A stretch of 64,000 bases of DNA, from NCBI GenBank assembly GCA_948567375.1, contig OX419761.1, positions 42,100,501 to 42,164,500 of the forward strand, given 5' to 3'. The notes beneath the pieces were generated by a model, which ran no database searches, was not told the origin of the DNA, and worked only from the letters and a program-made list of their open reading frames with translations. This DNA comes from Lunularia cruciata (Eukaryota > Streptophyta > Marchantiopsida > Lunulariales > Lunulariaceae). The first letter of the stretch is position 1, and each line of letters opens with the position of its first letter. A program made the position numbers and the translations under genes. Of the stretch, positions 46,630 to 58,246 are shown piece by piece.

Positions 46630-48330
46630 AACCACAATATGTGTATCATCTGCCAAGGAGAAAAAACACAACCTTGCATGGCCAAAGTAGTAGTAGATAA
46701 GAGAGGTCTGAAGTGAGCCATGGAAAACAAAGGTCCCGCTAAAGGATCTCCCTATTGCATATCAACAATTGATTTCAACATTGTGACTCCTTCTTGTGAC
46801 CACCCATGTTGGTAGTAAAAGGAAGCAAGAGAGCCATAGAACAATCAAGCAAAAGGAATGAGACTTGCCATGGATCCACCTGCCTCCATAAGCTCTTAAA
46901 AGATGGATGCATGTCTTGTGACCACCCATGTTGGTAGTAAAGGGAAGCAGGAGAGCCATAGAACGACTTCACAAAAGGAATGAGACTTGCCAAGGATCCA
47001 TTGGCCTCCTTAAGCTTGTAAAAGATGGATGCTTGAGAGATGCTATTAAAAGTGTTATCAACATCTACCTATAAGAAAACTCACTCCAGATGAATATTTA
47101 TGAGTGCCCTAATGCTTACAAATACAACTTCACAAACTCCAAGTGTAGCTACTCCAAATTGATGTGGATTGAGGTGCTCTTCAATGTGAGATTGATGCTG
47201 AAGGACAATGGCGTGGATAACCAAACACAAAAAGATCTATCTAATAGCAATCAATTTAATGCTCCCTATGTCCTTCTCCATAGTGAGAAGTAGACTAGCC
47301 TCTAACACCCAACTAATTGATGTATGAATATCCTCCTTTGCTATTAAAAAACTTGATAAATCCACTAGAAGGATCATCTGCTTGAAAGCAATCTCTAAGA
47401 TGATCATCCTTGACAAGCCTTCAAGGAGAGGTGATGTGCAATGCACAATGCTTGTGCAAAAAGTGACCTATCAAGACATAAAAGTTGCTCAGGCTGATAT
47501 TCTAAGACCTCTAATGATACTCCCTCTCATGCCATAAGATGTAGCAAGCATAGAGAAGGAAAATCTCATCAATGGGACTAGCCATAGACAAAGGATGTAA
47601 CACTCATGTTGCTCTACTAAACTCTCAAGTTTGACCCAATGTCCTACACCATCATAATCAAGTAGACTCTATGCTATCTTCTAGTAGAACCTATCTCCCA
47701 AGGAGTCAATTAGAGATGCATGTGCATCCCTAACAAACTCCTCTTGTAGGGTAAGCCAATCCCCCACTTGGAATCAACAAAATCTAACAGCCCCCTCTCT
47801 ATGCCTTGTGTGTCCCCCTTTAGCATAACAAAGGTACCATCAGGGAGTAAAAGGAATAAGAACCATGCTAATGCATCCAAAGTATCATATGCCAAACAAT
47901 CAAGTAGTAGTTGAAAAGCCTATCTAGCCTCATATGGAATGTATAGGGTAGCCTATGGAATAGACATGGACATGGAAAACTAGTCTCAAATAACCCCAAG
48001 ATATAATCCACTTAAGATGTAACCACTCCCACAACTCGATTGGTATCCTTGGAACAGTCAACAAAGGGATAGAAGAAGCATGCATAATCCCGAGTGTCAC
48101 CATTGTCAATGTGATTGCTTGTCTCACATGAGCATCCTCAGTGGTCCAATCATAGTCCTTGTGCATCTTTTCCACATTGGTCTTTACCAATTGCAAGGTA
48201 AAGAGTTGATGCACCTTGTGCATGGTGTATCCCAAGCCGCTTGGGGCGGCCTCACATAGAGCAGTATAGCCATGGGTAGCATAATAATAATAATTATCGT
48301 AACACACTATGATCTTCTCCATATCTCCCT
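46630..48330 (-). mobile_element. LINE-like RT relic A, main part
   Basis: The minus strand carries reverse-transcriptase hallmarks: FVKSFYGSPASLYYQHG, QGDPLAGPLFSMAHF (LINE-type block GxxQGxPLxxxLF) and ADDTHIV (YADD box) near the chromovirus boundary. Upstream are frames reading LLDFVDSKWGIGLPY and MEKIIVCYDN. A local tandem duplication repeats the FYGSP/TNMGGHK block (46775-46850 and 46905-46990). It is related, in inverted orientation, to 50390-51800. Confidence 0.7.
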
Positions 48331-49260
48331 ATATTTTCAAAACCACAACCTTTCACATCTTAACTCATAAGAATAAATGTTATCTCTCTAAACACTAAAA
48401 ATTATTTTCTCATAATTTTCAATTTTCATCTGAAAATATTTCAAATTAAGTTCCCATGGAACCCAAGCATGAATACAAACAAATTAGAAATGAAAATTCA
48501 CTACCCATCATTCTTAATGTGAGATAATTACTCTAAACCTTTCAAAAAACCTAAAAATACTCATGACTTTCTACTCAATTCTCCATAACCTTCAATCTTG
48601 ATACCAATGAACCCGAAGTTGAAAAACAAATACAAATGACTATTTACTCATGTGAAGGATGCAAGTGAGAGCTCCAAAACTTGATATATCTTGTCAATCG
48701 TTACTTCTCTTCTCTCTCTCCCTCCCCTCCTCTCCCCTCCCCCATCCCGTTCCCAAACTTTCTCTCCAAACTCGTTAGTTATCGTGAACCCAACTTAGTT
48801 CCATGAATCTTGCAAAGGAATAGTAAGAGATGCTAGCTAGGAGCGAGTGATACTAATATAATAAATAAAAAGCCGACCGTGCAAAAAATGATTCGAATAT
48901 AATGTTGGTAAGGAGTTTGAAGAGCTATGCTGGAATTAAAAGTGGCTCAATTCTCCAAAACAACAAAACGTCGGTCGCGTGGGATATTGTGACTCATTGG
49001 ATCAACAAAATAGTACAATTGTATCAACGGCTCACCGCCTGTCATGCTTCCTTGATGGATATCAGAATCGGAAAGCTTTTGCAGTAACCTGACGTCAGAA
49101 AAACAACTGCGGATAGAATGGAGATCCGATTGCCGTACATAGATGGACGGGAAGAACGTTGTTGCGTGTGAGAACCACATCGACTGATTCACGTAGAGCT
49201 GCATGAGATTGATTGATAGGAAGAAAGTCCTCGGATGTCTGTCTATTGGGGTTTAGTTCC
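48331..49260. other. AT-rich to CT-rich spacer, no gene recognised
   Basis: A pyrimidine-rich tract (TCTCTCTCCCTCCCCTCC) lies at 48708-48748. Nothing else is recognised. Confidence 0.4.
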
Positions 49261-49261
49261 A

Positions 49262-49335
49262 TCTTACTTTTTTCTTTTTTTATTCTGTTTGTCTCTCCCT
49301 TGTACGACTTGATGGAGTCTTCCCATCCTTCGCTT
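49262..49335 (-). repeat. Dispersed motif, copy 3 of 4
   Basis: Minus strand reads GGGAAGACTCCATCAAGTCGTACAAGGGAGAG followed by an A-rich tract, matching the first half of the copy at 36679-36745. Confidence 0.5.
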
Positions 49336-50389
49336 TTTCTACGCCGTCGCCTTCCCTCTCTCGACTGGAAGAGATGATTCAAATGAATTCGCCTCCTATA
49401 AGTGGCGTCTTCGGGCACGGTGAACTGTTTGCTGTCGGATTTCTGTTGAAGCTGGAGCCCGATGTTTGTGATATTCTTTCTCAGAAGCTTCAGAAGGGAC
49501 TTGTAATTGTTTCAAAAAACACACCTGCAAATTGTGTATTTAGACACTTCATTTGCGGTGTTGTTGCATGTTTGTATGCTCGTTAGGAAGTTGCCGAATC
49601 ACTCATTGAGATTGATTTAGGCAACTTGAGATACAATGTCTTATAATCTGATGATCTGGATTCTTGATGGGTAGGTTTTGTCTTTTGCACACAATGCTCT
49701 ATCAAGTATCAACTTCTGATGGTAGTCACATAGAAAGGGATCTGATCATTTCTTCTGATCTGCTCGATTGCTTGCAGTACAGTAGGCCTTGGTAGAAGTG
49801 ACTCTCTTATTGTTTGTGAGGGCCACGAAGAAGAGATCTGATTCATTCGGGCTAGAATAGATATAGCTTACGCTTTACTCCTCCTTTTGCGCTGCTGCAA
49901 ATTCAGCTTCTCACTTGTACACCCAAGCTCAGGATCAGCAGAGAGCTTCGCTCCAAGCAGGTTAACGCCAAGGCATGTTGAGTAAATGGATGCAGGAAGC
50001 AAAAATGACATTGGAGCAACTATACCTACAGAAAATCTTTTGGCTTACATAAAGAAGATGTTTATGAACCCGGGGATGCAAAATGATAACCCAAGGGTCA
50101 GGACCACTCCAACTCGCTGCAGCATCAACTGTTGCCAAGAGTTGAAACATACTATGCTCATGATCAGGTCAAGGCTAAATATGTTTCACATTCCTTTATC
50201 TGATTTTCTGATGGTATATTCCCAGTATCTTGATAAGTTACCATTTATATTTTCACAGTTTAATTTTGCTGCATACTTAGCGATTTATAGCCACCTTTGT
50301 CTCGGGCTAAGTAGATTTTGAAACCGATGGAAGCTACATGTGTTGTCATTCATTTTGAATGTTCTTTTTGTGCAGGTCAATAAAAAGAC
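49336..50389 (+). other. Unassigned stretch with two short plus frames
   Basis: Plus frames at 49374-49586 (70 residues) and 49986-50321 (111 residues) have no recognised domain. They could be exons of one unknown gene lying between the two LINE-like relics, but no convincing splice pair was found. Confidence 0.25.
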
Positions 50390-51800
50390 ATAGTCATGTT
50401 ATACCACATCAAAAGCAGTGATAGTGTGGATTATGCATGCTTCTTTTATCTCTTTGTTGACCATTCTAGTGATACCTATCAAGTTGTGAGAGTGGTTAGC
50501 ATCTCAAGCGGGTTATATTTTGGGGTTATTTGGAACTAGTTTTCCATATCCACATCTATTCCATAGGTTATCCCGTACACTCTATGATGAGGCTAGATAG
50601 GCTTTTTGCCTACCATTTGATTGTTTTGCACATGATCCCTTCGATCAATTAGCATGGTGCCTTATTCCTCTTACTCCCTTGATGGTGCCTTCGTTATGCT
50701 AGAGGGGGAACATGTGGGCATAGAGAGGCAGTTGTTGGATTTCATCAATTCCAAGTAGGGGATTGTGCTACCCTACAAGAAGACTTGGTTAGGGCTACAT
50801 GTTTAAGAACATAGGTTCTACCACATGATATCATAGAGTCCACTTGATTACAATGGTGTAGGATATTGGGTCAGGCAGGAGAGTTTAGTAGAGTAGCATA
50901 AGCGCTACACCCTTTGTCTATGACTAGTTCCACTAACGAGACTATCTCTTCCTGCTCAGTACATCCCATAGCAAGAGAGGGAGTATCATTAGAGGTCTTA
51001 GATTATAGCCTGAGTAGCTTTTATGTCTTGATAGGTCACATTTTGCACATGCATTGTGAAGTGCCCCTCGCCTCTCCTTAGGAAGCTTGTCAAGGATGGT
51101 ATATGAGAATCTTAGAGATTCTTTTCAAGTGGATGATCCTTCTAATGGATTTATCAAGTTGTTTCATGGAGCTGCAATAGTAGCAAGGGGAGGTACTCAT
51201 ATGTCAATTAGTTGAGTGTTAGGTGTTAGTCAATGTCTTGCAATGGAGAAGGACATAGGTGGCATTAGATAGATTGCTATTGGAGAGATCTTTGTATGCT
51301 TGGTTAGCCACACCATTATCCTTCAACATCATTCTCACTTTCAAGAGCATCTCAGTCCACATCAGTTTGGAGCAACTAAACTTGGAGATTATGAGGCTGT
51401 ATCTCTATGCATCAGAGTACTCCTAGATATCCATCCAAAGTGCATCTCTCAAGTATACATCTTTAGAGAGCTTGGGGAGGCTATTGGATCCCTAACAAGT
51501 AGATCCTGACAAGTATCATTCCTTTTGTGTAGTTGTTCTATGGCTCTCTTGCTTCCCTTTACTATCAACATGGTTGGTCAGAAGAGGGAGTTATCATCTT
51601 GGTGTTGGTATATGACAGGAAGATCCTTTAGGGTGACCTTTGCTTGCCATGGTTCACTTCAGAGCTCTCTTATCTACTACTTTGGCAATGCCAAGTTATG
51701 TATTTCTCTCCTTGGTGGACAATATACATTCATTGTTATTGCATGTATATGTATATTCTTGCACGGGACCATTGATAATGCACATGGAGATGGAAAAGTG
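50390..51800 (+). mobile_element. LINE-like RT relic B
   Basis: This copy is homologous to relic A in opposite orientation (for example GGCATAGAGAGGCAGTTGTTGG versus the complement near 47795). Its plus strand encodes a degraded QEDPLG box near 51615, HFRALLSTT and an LVDN version of the ADD box near 51715. It extends past the point at which relic A is split by the chromovirus, but the similarity fades by about 51800. Confidence 0.65.
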
Positions 51801-52606
51801 GAAAACTGTATGCATGGTACACTAAGACACCCACTTTCAGTAGGCTTGCAAAAAGTATCATGTACAAGATCCAACAAATCCTTGAACTTGTTGTGTGGAA
51901 ATCCCATTTAGAGGGAAGTTGGGGAGAAGCAGGTGCTCAGCCAGGTGAGTCTCAAAGTTTAATTGTAGCAAGCTGTGAGGGCTGTAGTGGGGTTATGGCT
52001 GGCTGATACTGTTAGTTCTGAATTGTTGGGATGGCGTCAAGATGGAGTAGCCTTTGAGGTGAAAAATTTTGGGCCACTATATGGCCTTGTTGAGGAGTTT
52101 CAGGGTGGTGACAACATCGGGTAAGGTGATTTCTCCTTTGAATTTTGATTTCTGCCTTGGCTTAGATATTGAGGATGTAGAAAGTGCCATCATCCAAATT
52201 TATTTATGTTTTGATGGGACTGCAATTTTGTTGTTCCGAGTAGGTTTAATTTATTTCTTAGAGTGCATTTGCCGTAGCTGAAATGTTTTTGTCAAACAAG
52301 GTGCAGTTCCGATGTTGCATCATTATTCCGCCTCCATTTTGGTCAAAGTCACTTATAAAGAAGAGATTCTTGTGCAGGGACGGGATTTACAAAACTCTTG
52401 TAAGTGTCAAATTTCCTGCACTAGAGAAGGATATCTGCATTGTTCCACTTTAGAGTATAGTGAGAGTGGTCTATCACCTAGGTAAATCTGTTTGGATTCA
52501 CACTGCTAAAATGTGGGGTTGGGGTAAACTCTAAAAATTAATGGATATCAAATGAAAGATAGCACAGGCATCAATATACCAATGTTTATCCTTCTGTTGC
52601 CCCGGC
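51801..52606. other. No gene recognised
   Basis: Probably decayed retroelement sequence; no diagnostic motif is seen. Confidence 0.3.
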
Positions 52607-54124
52607 CTAGGTGCAATCTATGAACAGAAGATGCAAGTACAATGAACATTTGCATAAAGTTTGGGTTAACTCCTCCTCAACTTGGTTCTCTTTATGATTG
52701 CCTTTGTTCTTGTTCTTGGCTATGAAAGCCTCAAAATTATGTGCAAATTTCTTAGAGTTGTTCTTCTTTGGATTATTCTTGCAGTTGGCTGCCCAATGAA
52801 ACCACCCTTTTCCACAGATATGCCCTTTTCTACAGATAGGGCACTTAGATGGAGGTTTGTCCTTTCCTTTGCCTGGTTCTTTTCCACTTGTAAAATTTAT
52901 GTCAAAGTTAGTGGAAGAGTTTCTTCTTTCTTTGTTTTTCCAATGTTGTTTGCCTTTGCTATGGCCGGTAAATATGGCACTGCCTTTGGAGCTTCCATGT
53001 TTCATTTCAATTTCCTTCCGGAGGAGTGAGGTAATGACCTCCTGAAAAGTAACTGTTCTAGTATTTTGCTGAGTTTTAAATTGAAGGCATAGAACAGAGC
53101 ACAGTAATAGCTTGTTCCTCATTGGCTATGTCAACTCCAGCATTTTTTTTTATTGAATTAGGAGGCTGCAAAAGTGGGAGATGTGCTCGCCCTGCTTCAT
53201 TTTTAGGTAAAGGAATTCTTTTAGGTAAAATTGCACCTAAATGAATTTCTCCTTTAGGTGCATTTTTTAAAGGACATCCTTAGAAGTGTAGGTGTCTTTC
53301 AGCCTTTCCAACTTTCAACTTTCTTGCATTCTTGGATATGGTTGAATATGTCCCTCAAACAGCAGTCTTAGAGGGCTGCCTTGGCAATGTTATCTCCTGA
53401 TTGAGTGTGTCCAAAGTTGTTTGTGCTATAGGTAATGCAATGTCTGCCGCCAAACCTGTCATTGCAGTTGCAGCCATTTGAAGTTGAGCAAGAGTGGGAC
53501 GTGGTGGCGGCGTGGGGCTGGTGTTGGAGATGATTTCTTAATAGCACTCTATGGTTAATTTGTTTCGAGTCATTGAAGCCCAAGAACTATAGCTAATATC
53601 ATCAAATCTCCACTAGGATGTGGTGTTAATAAGCTGAGAGGTCGCCATGGCTTCTGATGGTAATGAGCCTGCTCGTTAGGCAGGGCCGAGTTTTCCTGGA
53701 CTCTGGTTAATTCTCTATTTCAATTCAAAATTTCAGTTAGAATAGGAAGTCAAAGAGGAAAATTTGAATTTTATTCACTGCTTTAATGTTACCAACAATT
53801 TCTTGGTGCATGGACTGATACTTTGCTCAGGTCCTAAGTGGTCTGTTTTGGCGTTTAATGTTGGTGAGAGGTAAAATTTGAAGGTCTCCAAAAAAATGGT
53901 TTTGTCAATTCTGGATAGCCAGGCAGGAACGTCTCCGATGTGATTGCGCTGATCAGGCGCAGGCAAATCAAAGTGTAAAATTAGGTGGAATGCGCACATT
54001 CAAGGATGGGAAGGAACCTGCATCCAGGCTTATCATCGCAGGACTTGAGAGGTAATTCAAGAATTTGCCAATCCTATGCTGGCTATGGAGTTTGCAATAC
54101 ACTAGCAAATTTGCTTTGATACCA
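52607..54124 (-). mobile_element. Copia-like gag fragment with primer-binding site (Copia-3)
   Basis: On the minus strand, after the primer-binding site, degraded gag frames run from about 53650 (SSWASMTRNKL, LKMKQGEHISHF) to 52607. A CCHC-like knuckle CPICRKGHICGKGWFHWAANC-type box lies near 52835-52770 within an open frame at 53122-52607. Protease and pol are absent, so the element is truncated on its left. Confidence 0.7.
54113..54124 (-). other. Copia-3 primer-binding site
   Basis: Minus strand reads TGGTATCAAAGC, 11 of 12 identical to the initiator tRNA-Met complement. Confidence 0.75.
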
Positions 54125-54572
54125 TATAGGAATGTTCTGTGCTCATAGGTTGGGGGAGCTTACAATTTACAGGCACAACTTTTTATTTAGCATTAGAATC
54201 TAATGTCTGAACCTTGTGGCTCAATGTCTGTACATGAGTGTATTGCTCTTGTCATGGAGCGCTCAACTGCTGTAGGCAGTTATTCAATGGTAACTATGGT
54301 AACCTAGTTCTCATGGTAGGTAGAACTAGAGATAAGGCTAGAGTTATGATACTTAACCAGTTAACTTATAATCTGGTTCCTACCGCTTCCAGATGCAAAA
54401 TAAAAATTTGCAAAGTTTCAGGTAATTGGAGATTCACTGTAGCTCTGGCATTACTACAACAAGGTTCTCTTACTGAGTAGAATCAGACTTCTAGTCCAGT
54501 CCAGAAGGGCCAATGCTCTATGTGATGAACTTATTACGGGAAGAATTTACATTAAAAACTGTTAACTATACA
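54125..54572 (-). repeat. Probable Copia-3 5' LTR
   Basis: Its position next to the primer-binding site implies an LTR. The outer end is guessed from TGTATAGTTAAC (minus) at 54572. No partner LTR remains in the window, so the length is uncertain. Confidence 0.4.
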
Positions 54573-54589
54573 TTGAGGAACTCGAGTTT

Positions 54590-55080
54590 CCGGAGCGGCT
54601 TGGCGTCTGAGTTTACTGAGCCTCTGACCTGGAAGAAGCGTCTGAAGTAGGAGAAACGAATGTGCTAGAATATCAGAGCGAAAGAAAAGGATTGAGAAAC
54701 AAAATTTGTCAAATGCATTCTCCATCGTTCTATTCATTCTTCGATCACGCTCGCTCTATTTTGTCCTCCGTCTCTCCCGCTCTATATAATTTTCAATCGT
54801 TCTAGATTTTTGTTTCCGTTCGTCTGATCGATAGTGGTATCGAGGACGAGAGAAGAAAAAGAATCGAGAAAAAAGAAAGACGAGAGGAGAAGAAAATGCG
54901 AATCAAACAGGGGGAGGGAGAAGAAGAAGAAAGAACATCTAAGCAGAAAAGCAGCAAATCTAAAAATGGGAGAAAGGGGCACATCTAAAAAAAAGACGAA
55001 AGAGCAGAGATTAAAAGAAGCAGAACAAAGAACGGAAGAGGAACAGATCCTCGAGAAGGAGAGAGAAAGCTAATCCAAGA
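54590..55080 (+). mobile_element. Possible Copia-type LTR end, primer-binding site and gag start
   Basis: TGGTATCGAGGACGAG (54835-54850) begins with 7 bases matching the initiator tRNA-Met primer-binding site. A 240-nt open frame of almost only Lys, Arg and Glu (from GTG at 54834) follows. This layout resembles the LTR/leader boundary of a plant Copia element, but no further domain supports it. Confidence 0.3.
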
Positions 55081-55204
55081 GTAGAAAAGGAGCACTCCAA
55101 CTTTGTAGATACAGCGTACCAGTTTTCGATAGAAAGCATTTAAATAAATGCTGTAAAGATATAAAGTTATTACACAATGCAATTCAGACGATGTGATGGA
55201 AAAA

Positions 55205-55605
55205 TAAGAAAAATAAGAAAAAAGGATCTGGAGTTGATGGATATTTATGGTATTTATACTCCTGCAAATAAACTCTCCTCAAGCTCAAGAACCAATACTT
55301 GATGACTCCAGTCAAGTTTGTTACTCACTTAAATATTGTAGATTCTTCACCAAATATAGAAAGAAGAAAAAGGGATCTGATAGTTGATGGATATGTGTTG
55401 GATAGTAGCCAAGCAAGTTTATCACTCTTCACAAATGTGAAGATGAAGGAAAGCGATTTGGAGTTGCTGGATATGTATTGGATATGTGTGATATTGCTAT
55501 TCCTGCAAATAAAGTATCCTTAAGCTCAAGGACCGACACTTGCTTACTCCAATGAAGTTCATCACTCACTCAAATATTGTGGATTCTTCACAAATATGAG
55601 TTTGC
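55205..55605 (+). repeat. Tandem repeat, about 230-bp period
   Basis: A unit with GGAGTTGATGGATAT, CCTGCAAATAAA, AGCTCAAG.ACC and CACTCA.TTAAATATTGT.GATTCTTCAC occurs at about 55230-55380 and again at 55455-55600, with a shorter partial copy between them (55370-55440). It may derive from an LTR. Confidence 0.75.
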
Positions 55606-55698
55606 AGTTACTTACAAAATATATATCCTATTGGGTCTGACGTTTCTCACCACCAACGAGTGGCTAGAAATTTGTAACTTATATGTACAAACTCATTC

Positions 55699-55741
55699 TA
55701 CCTGGTCCATCTATCTACAAAGAAGATAGATGGACCAGGTA
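55699..55741. repeat. Perfect 18-bp hairpin, 7-nt loop
   Basis: TACCTGGTCCATCTATCT (55699-55716) and its exact complement (55724-55741) are separated by ACAAAGA. Confidence 0.95.
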
Positions 55742-55980
55742 AAATAGTTGAGATTGGCGAATATAGATTTGAGAAAAAAGAATCTCACAAAGAGTGATAT
55801 AATGCTCCTGGGCTGTATACCTTCTCGAAGCAAAGAAAATCCCACTGATATTTAATGATTATGTTGAGAAATGCATGATCATATACCGTGATCGTTGGAA
55901 AGGTTACGATCCAAATTAATTAGTACAACTTGGGTTCCAATATTCAAACATGAATAACTAAAAGCCTTTTAAAAACGCAA

Positions 55981-56022
55981 AAACAGGTGTATACACTAAT
56001 ACCATAGAGTATACACCTGTTT
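55981..56022. repeat. Perfect 14-bp hairpin, 14-nt loop
   Basis: AAACAGGTGTATAC (55981-55994) pairs with GTATACACCTGTTT (56009-56022). Confidence 0.95.
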
Positions 56023-56777
56023 CTGGATTTCTAAAATTACTTGGAGAGCTGCAAAGGCAACTGTATCTAGGTATGATACCAAGAAAAATTTGTATGACTT
56101 CATGTTAAAATATGAATGGAAAATCCTGTGAAACACAAAGAAGATATAAATTTCACATTCATTCTATATATAGTAAAATTTGGATGTTAGAACTGTTTTT
56201 ATCCTCAGTAAACTCGTAAATATATGAAGAGTAAGTCCATGCGCATTGAGGTAGTCTCAATAAAAACATATTACATTTAAGATTAACTCGGGTTAACTAT
56301 CTACTAAACAGACTCCTAACGTAAAATCGTCCTATTATTGCTCATTCTTATTTGAAAAATGGAACTACGATCATTAAAGATGAATTTCAACCACAGAGTC
56401 ACTAGAAGTAAACTCTTGCCGAAAAATTGATTGTCTTTTTATTTGTACAAAATGATGGGAGACAAAGTATTTGACCATGGCACGTCTTTGTTTCTGTTTT
56501 TCCATCTAAGAGTGAATCCACAGAGTTTATGGTAGCCTCTGCAAATTCTTCTCTAAGCAACTCTAGTCTCATCAACAAGGATGAAATTTGTTAGACTAAA
56601 CGTCTAGTGCATCATATCTTTGTTAGGTCCAAACCAATCTACACGTACTTTCCTTGAAATAGTTTGCACTAGGTTTTAAGTCGGTTACACCAAGTTCGCA
56701 GTTCTTCTCACTCTTGGATGGCACAATGAGAACAAACTATTCGAGGGAGCAAGCGTACATTCAGCAGAGAGAAAAGG
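56023..56777. other. No gene recognised
   Basis: Moderately AT-rich with no motif. Confidence 0.35.
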
Positions 56778-56870
56778 CACAGGATAACAAGAAGGATGGG
56801 AAGACCTCATCAAGCCTTACTCACAAGGAGAAGATAAAACACAAGAGGTAAAATGAGACGAAGAATTAAA
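56778..56870 (+). repeat. Dispersed motif, copy 4 of 4
   Basis: AACAAGAAGGATGGGAAGAC, CATCAAGCC and GTAAAATGAG match the copy at 36679-36745 with small insertions. Confidence 0.5.
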
Positions 56871-56919
56871 AGTATCGGTGTTAAAAATATGTCCCGTAGC
56901 ATGAAAATTGTATTGTCTA

Positions 56920-58172
56920 TATACTACATCACATTCAGCCCATGTGATGTATGTTTGGATGTTTGAACCAACACTTAGTTTTGATATGAAAAAATCTAAT
57001 CTGATGAAATATCTGAGCTTGTAAAGAGTATGTCTATATGACAAAACATTTGAGCTACGGAAATCGTATGGCCTATTTACTTCATCACATTCAGCCATGT
57101 GATGTTTGTTAAAATGTTTGAACTAGTGGTGAAGGTTTCGAGGGCACAATGTGGATCACGGCACAAGTTAACCAGAAGTAGACTACCATGTGCGCGCTTG
57201 CAGGTGCGGTCGAACCTCCGACCTCGACCATGGGCCGAATATAATCTTACCATTCAGCCTAAGTGATGTTTGTTTCGAGATCTGAACCAAACACTTACAA
57301 TAGTTATCAAAAATCTCTCTTTGAACACCTGAGATATCTGAGGAGGGGTCCAACCTCCGACCTTGACCTTGTGGTTAACATCACATTTGATCCATGTGAT
57401 ATTTGTTCGGACGTTTAAACCAACGCTTAATATTGATCTGAAAAATCAATCTTTTAATATCTAAGATAGCTGAGCTATGTAAATCGTATGGTATACATGC
57501 CACAGCACATTCGACCCTTCAGAATTCCCTAAATTTGATATTTGTTTGAATCTATATTTTAGATTCAAAAAAGTACCTAAAATCAACTATAGATCTAGTT
57601 GATTTTTGGCCATGTGGTATTTGTTCAGATATTTGAAGCCGTGGTGAAGTTCAAAAAGGTCTCGGGGGCAGAGTGTGGATCACAGTACAAGGTGACCAAA
57701 AGTAAACTAGTATGTGCGATACCAGGAGGGGTAGTACCTTCGACCTTGACCTTGTGGTTAATATCATATTCAGGCAATGTGATGTTTGTACATATGTTTG
57801 AATTAGTAATGTTAAAGTTCAGGAACGTTATGTAAATGGTTTGGTCTACATACTACATCACATTCAGCCATGTGATGTTGGTTAAGATGTTTGAACCGGT
57901 GGTGAAGTTCAGAAAGGTTTCGAGGGTAATATGTGAGTGACGGACGGTACAAGGTAACAAAAAATGAACTAGTCTACATAGTATATCACATTCAGCCCTT
58001 GTGATGTTTGTTCAGTTGTTTGAACCAGTAGCCAGTCAGCACATGCGATGTTCATTCAGATATTACATCAACACTTTCAACCCAAATTTGTTCAGATGAA
58101 GTCCACAAGGGTTTCGAGGGGTGAATGTGGATCCACGCAACAACATTTCGAAAAGAACCGAGCACGTGCGTG
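56920..58172. repeat. Decayed tandem array with partial tRNA-Asn copies
   Basis: The block CATTCAGCC(C)ATGTGATGTTTGTT...ATGTTTGAACC recurs at about 56930, 57086, 57252, 57385, 57605, 57770, 57862 and 57988 with variable spacing. Between copies lie TTTCGAGGG...TGTGGATCAC...ACAAGGT and, three times, a partial tRNA-Asn: 57200-57232, 57341-57380 and 57723-57761. The flank of the intact tRNA at 58173 (CGAGGGGTGAATGTGGATCCACGCAACA) is clearly of the same origin. Confidence 0.82.
57341..57380 (-). pseudogene. tRNA-Asn 3' part (tRNA fragment 2)
   Basis: The sequence matches the tRNA-Asn from its T arm to the anticodon (plus AGGAGGGGTC.AACCTCCGACCTT ... GTGGTTAACA), with an extra GACCTT. It ends at the anticodon loop; the 5' half of the tRNA is absent. 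Related fragments are at 57200-57232 and 57723-57761. Confidence 0.75.
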
Positions 58173-58196
58173 CGCTAGCAGGAGGGGTCGAACCTC

Positions 58197-58229
<33 letters not shown>

Positions 58230-58246
58230 AACTGAGCTATGCCAGC
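58173..58246 (-). tRNA. tRNA-Asn (GTT)
   Basis: The 74-nt cloverleaf is complete. The acceptor stem GCTGGCA/TGCTAGC has one G-T pair. There is a D arm GCTC/GAGC, an anticodon arm TGTGG/CCACA with loop CTGTTAA (anticodon GTT), a 5-nt variable loop AGGTC and a T arm GGAGG/CCTCC with loop TTCGACC. The discriminator is G and no CCA is encoded. A and B box promoters fit pol III. The sequence is close to the usual plant cytosolic tRNA-Asn. Confidence 0.96.
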
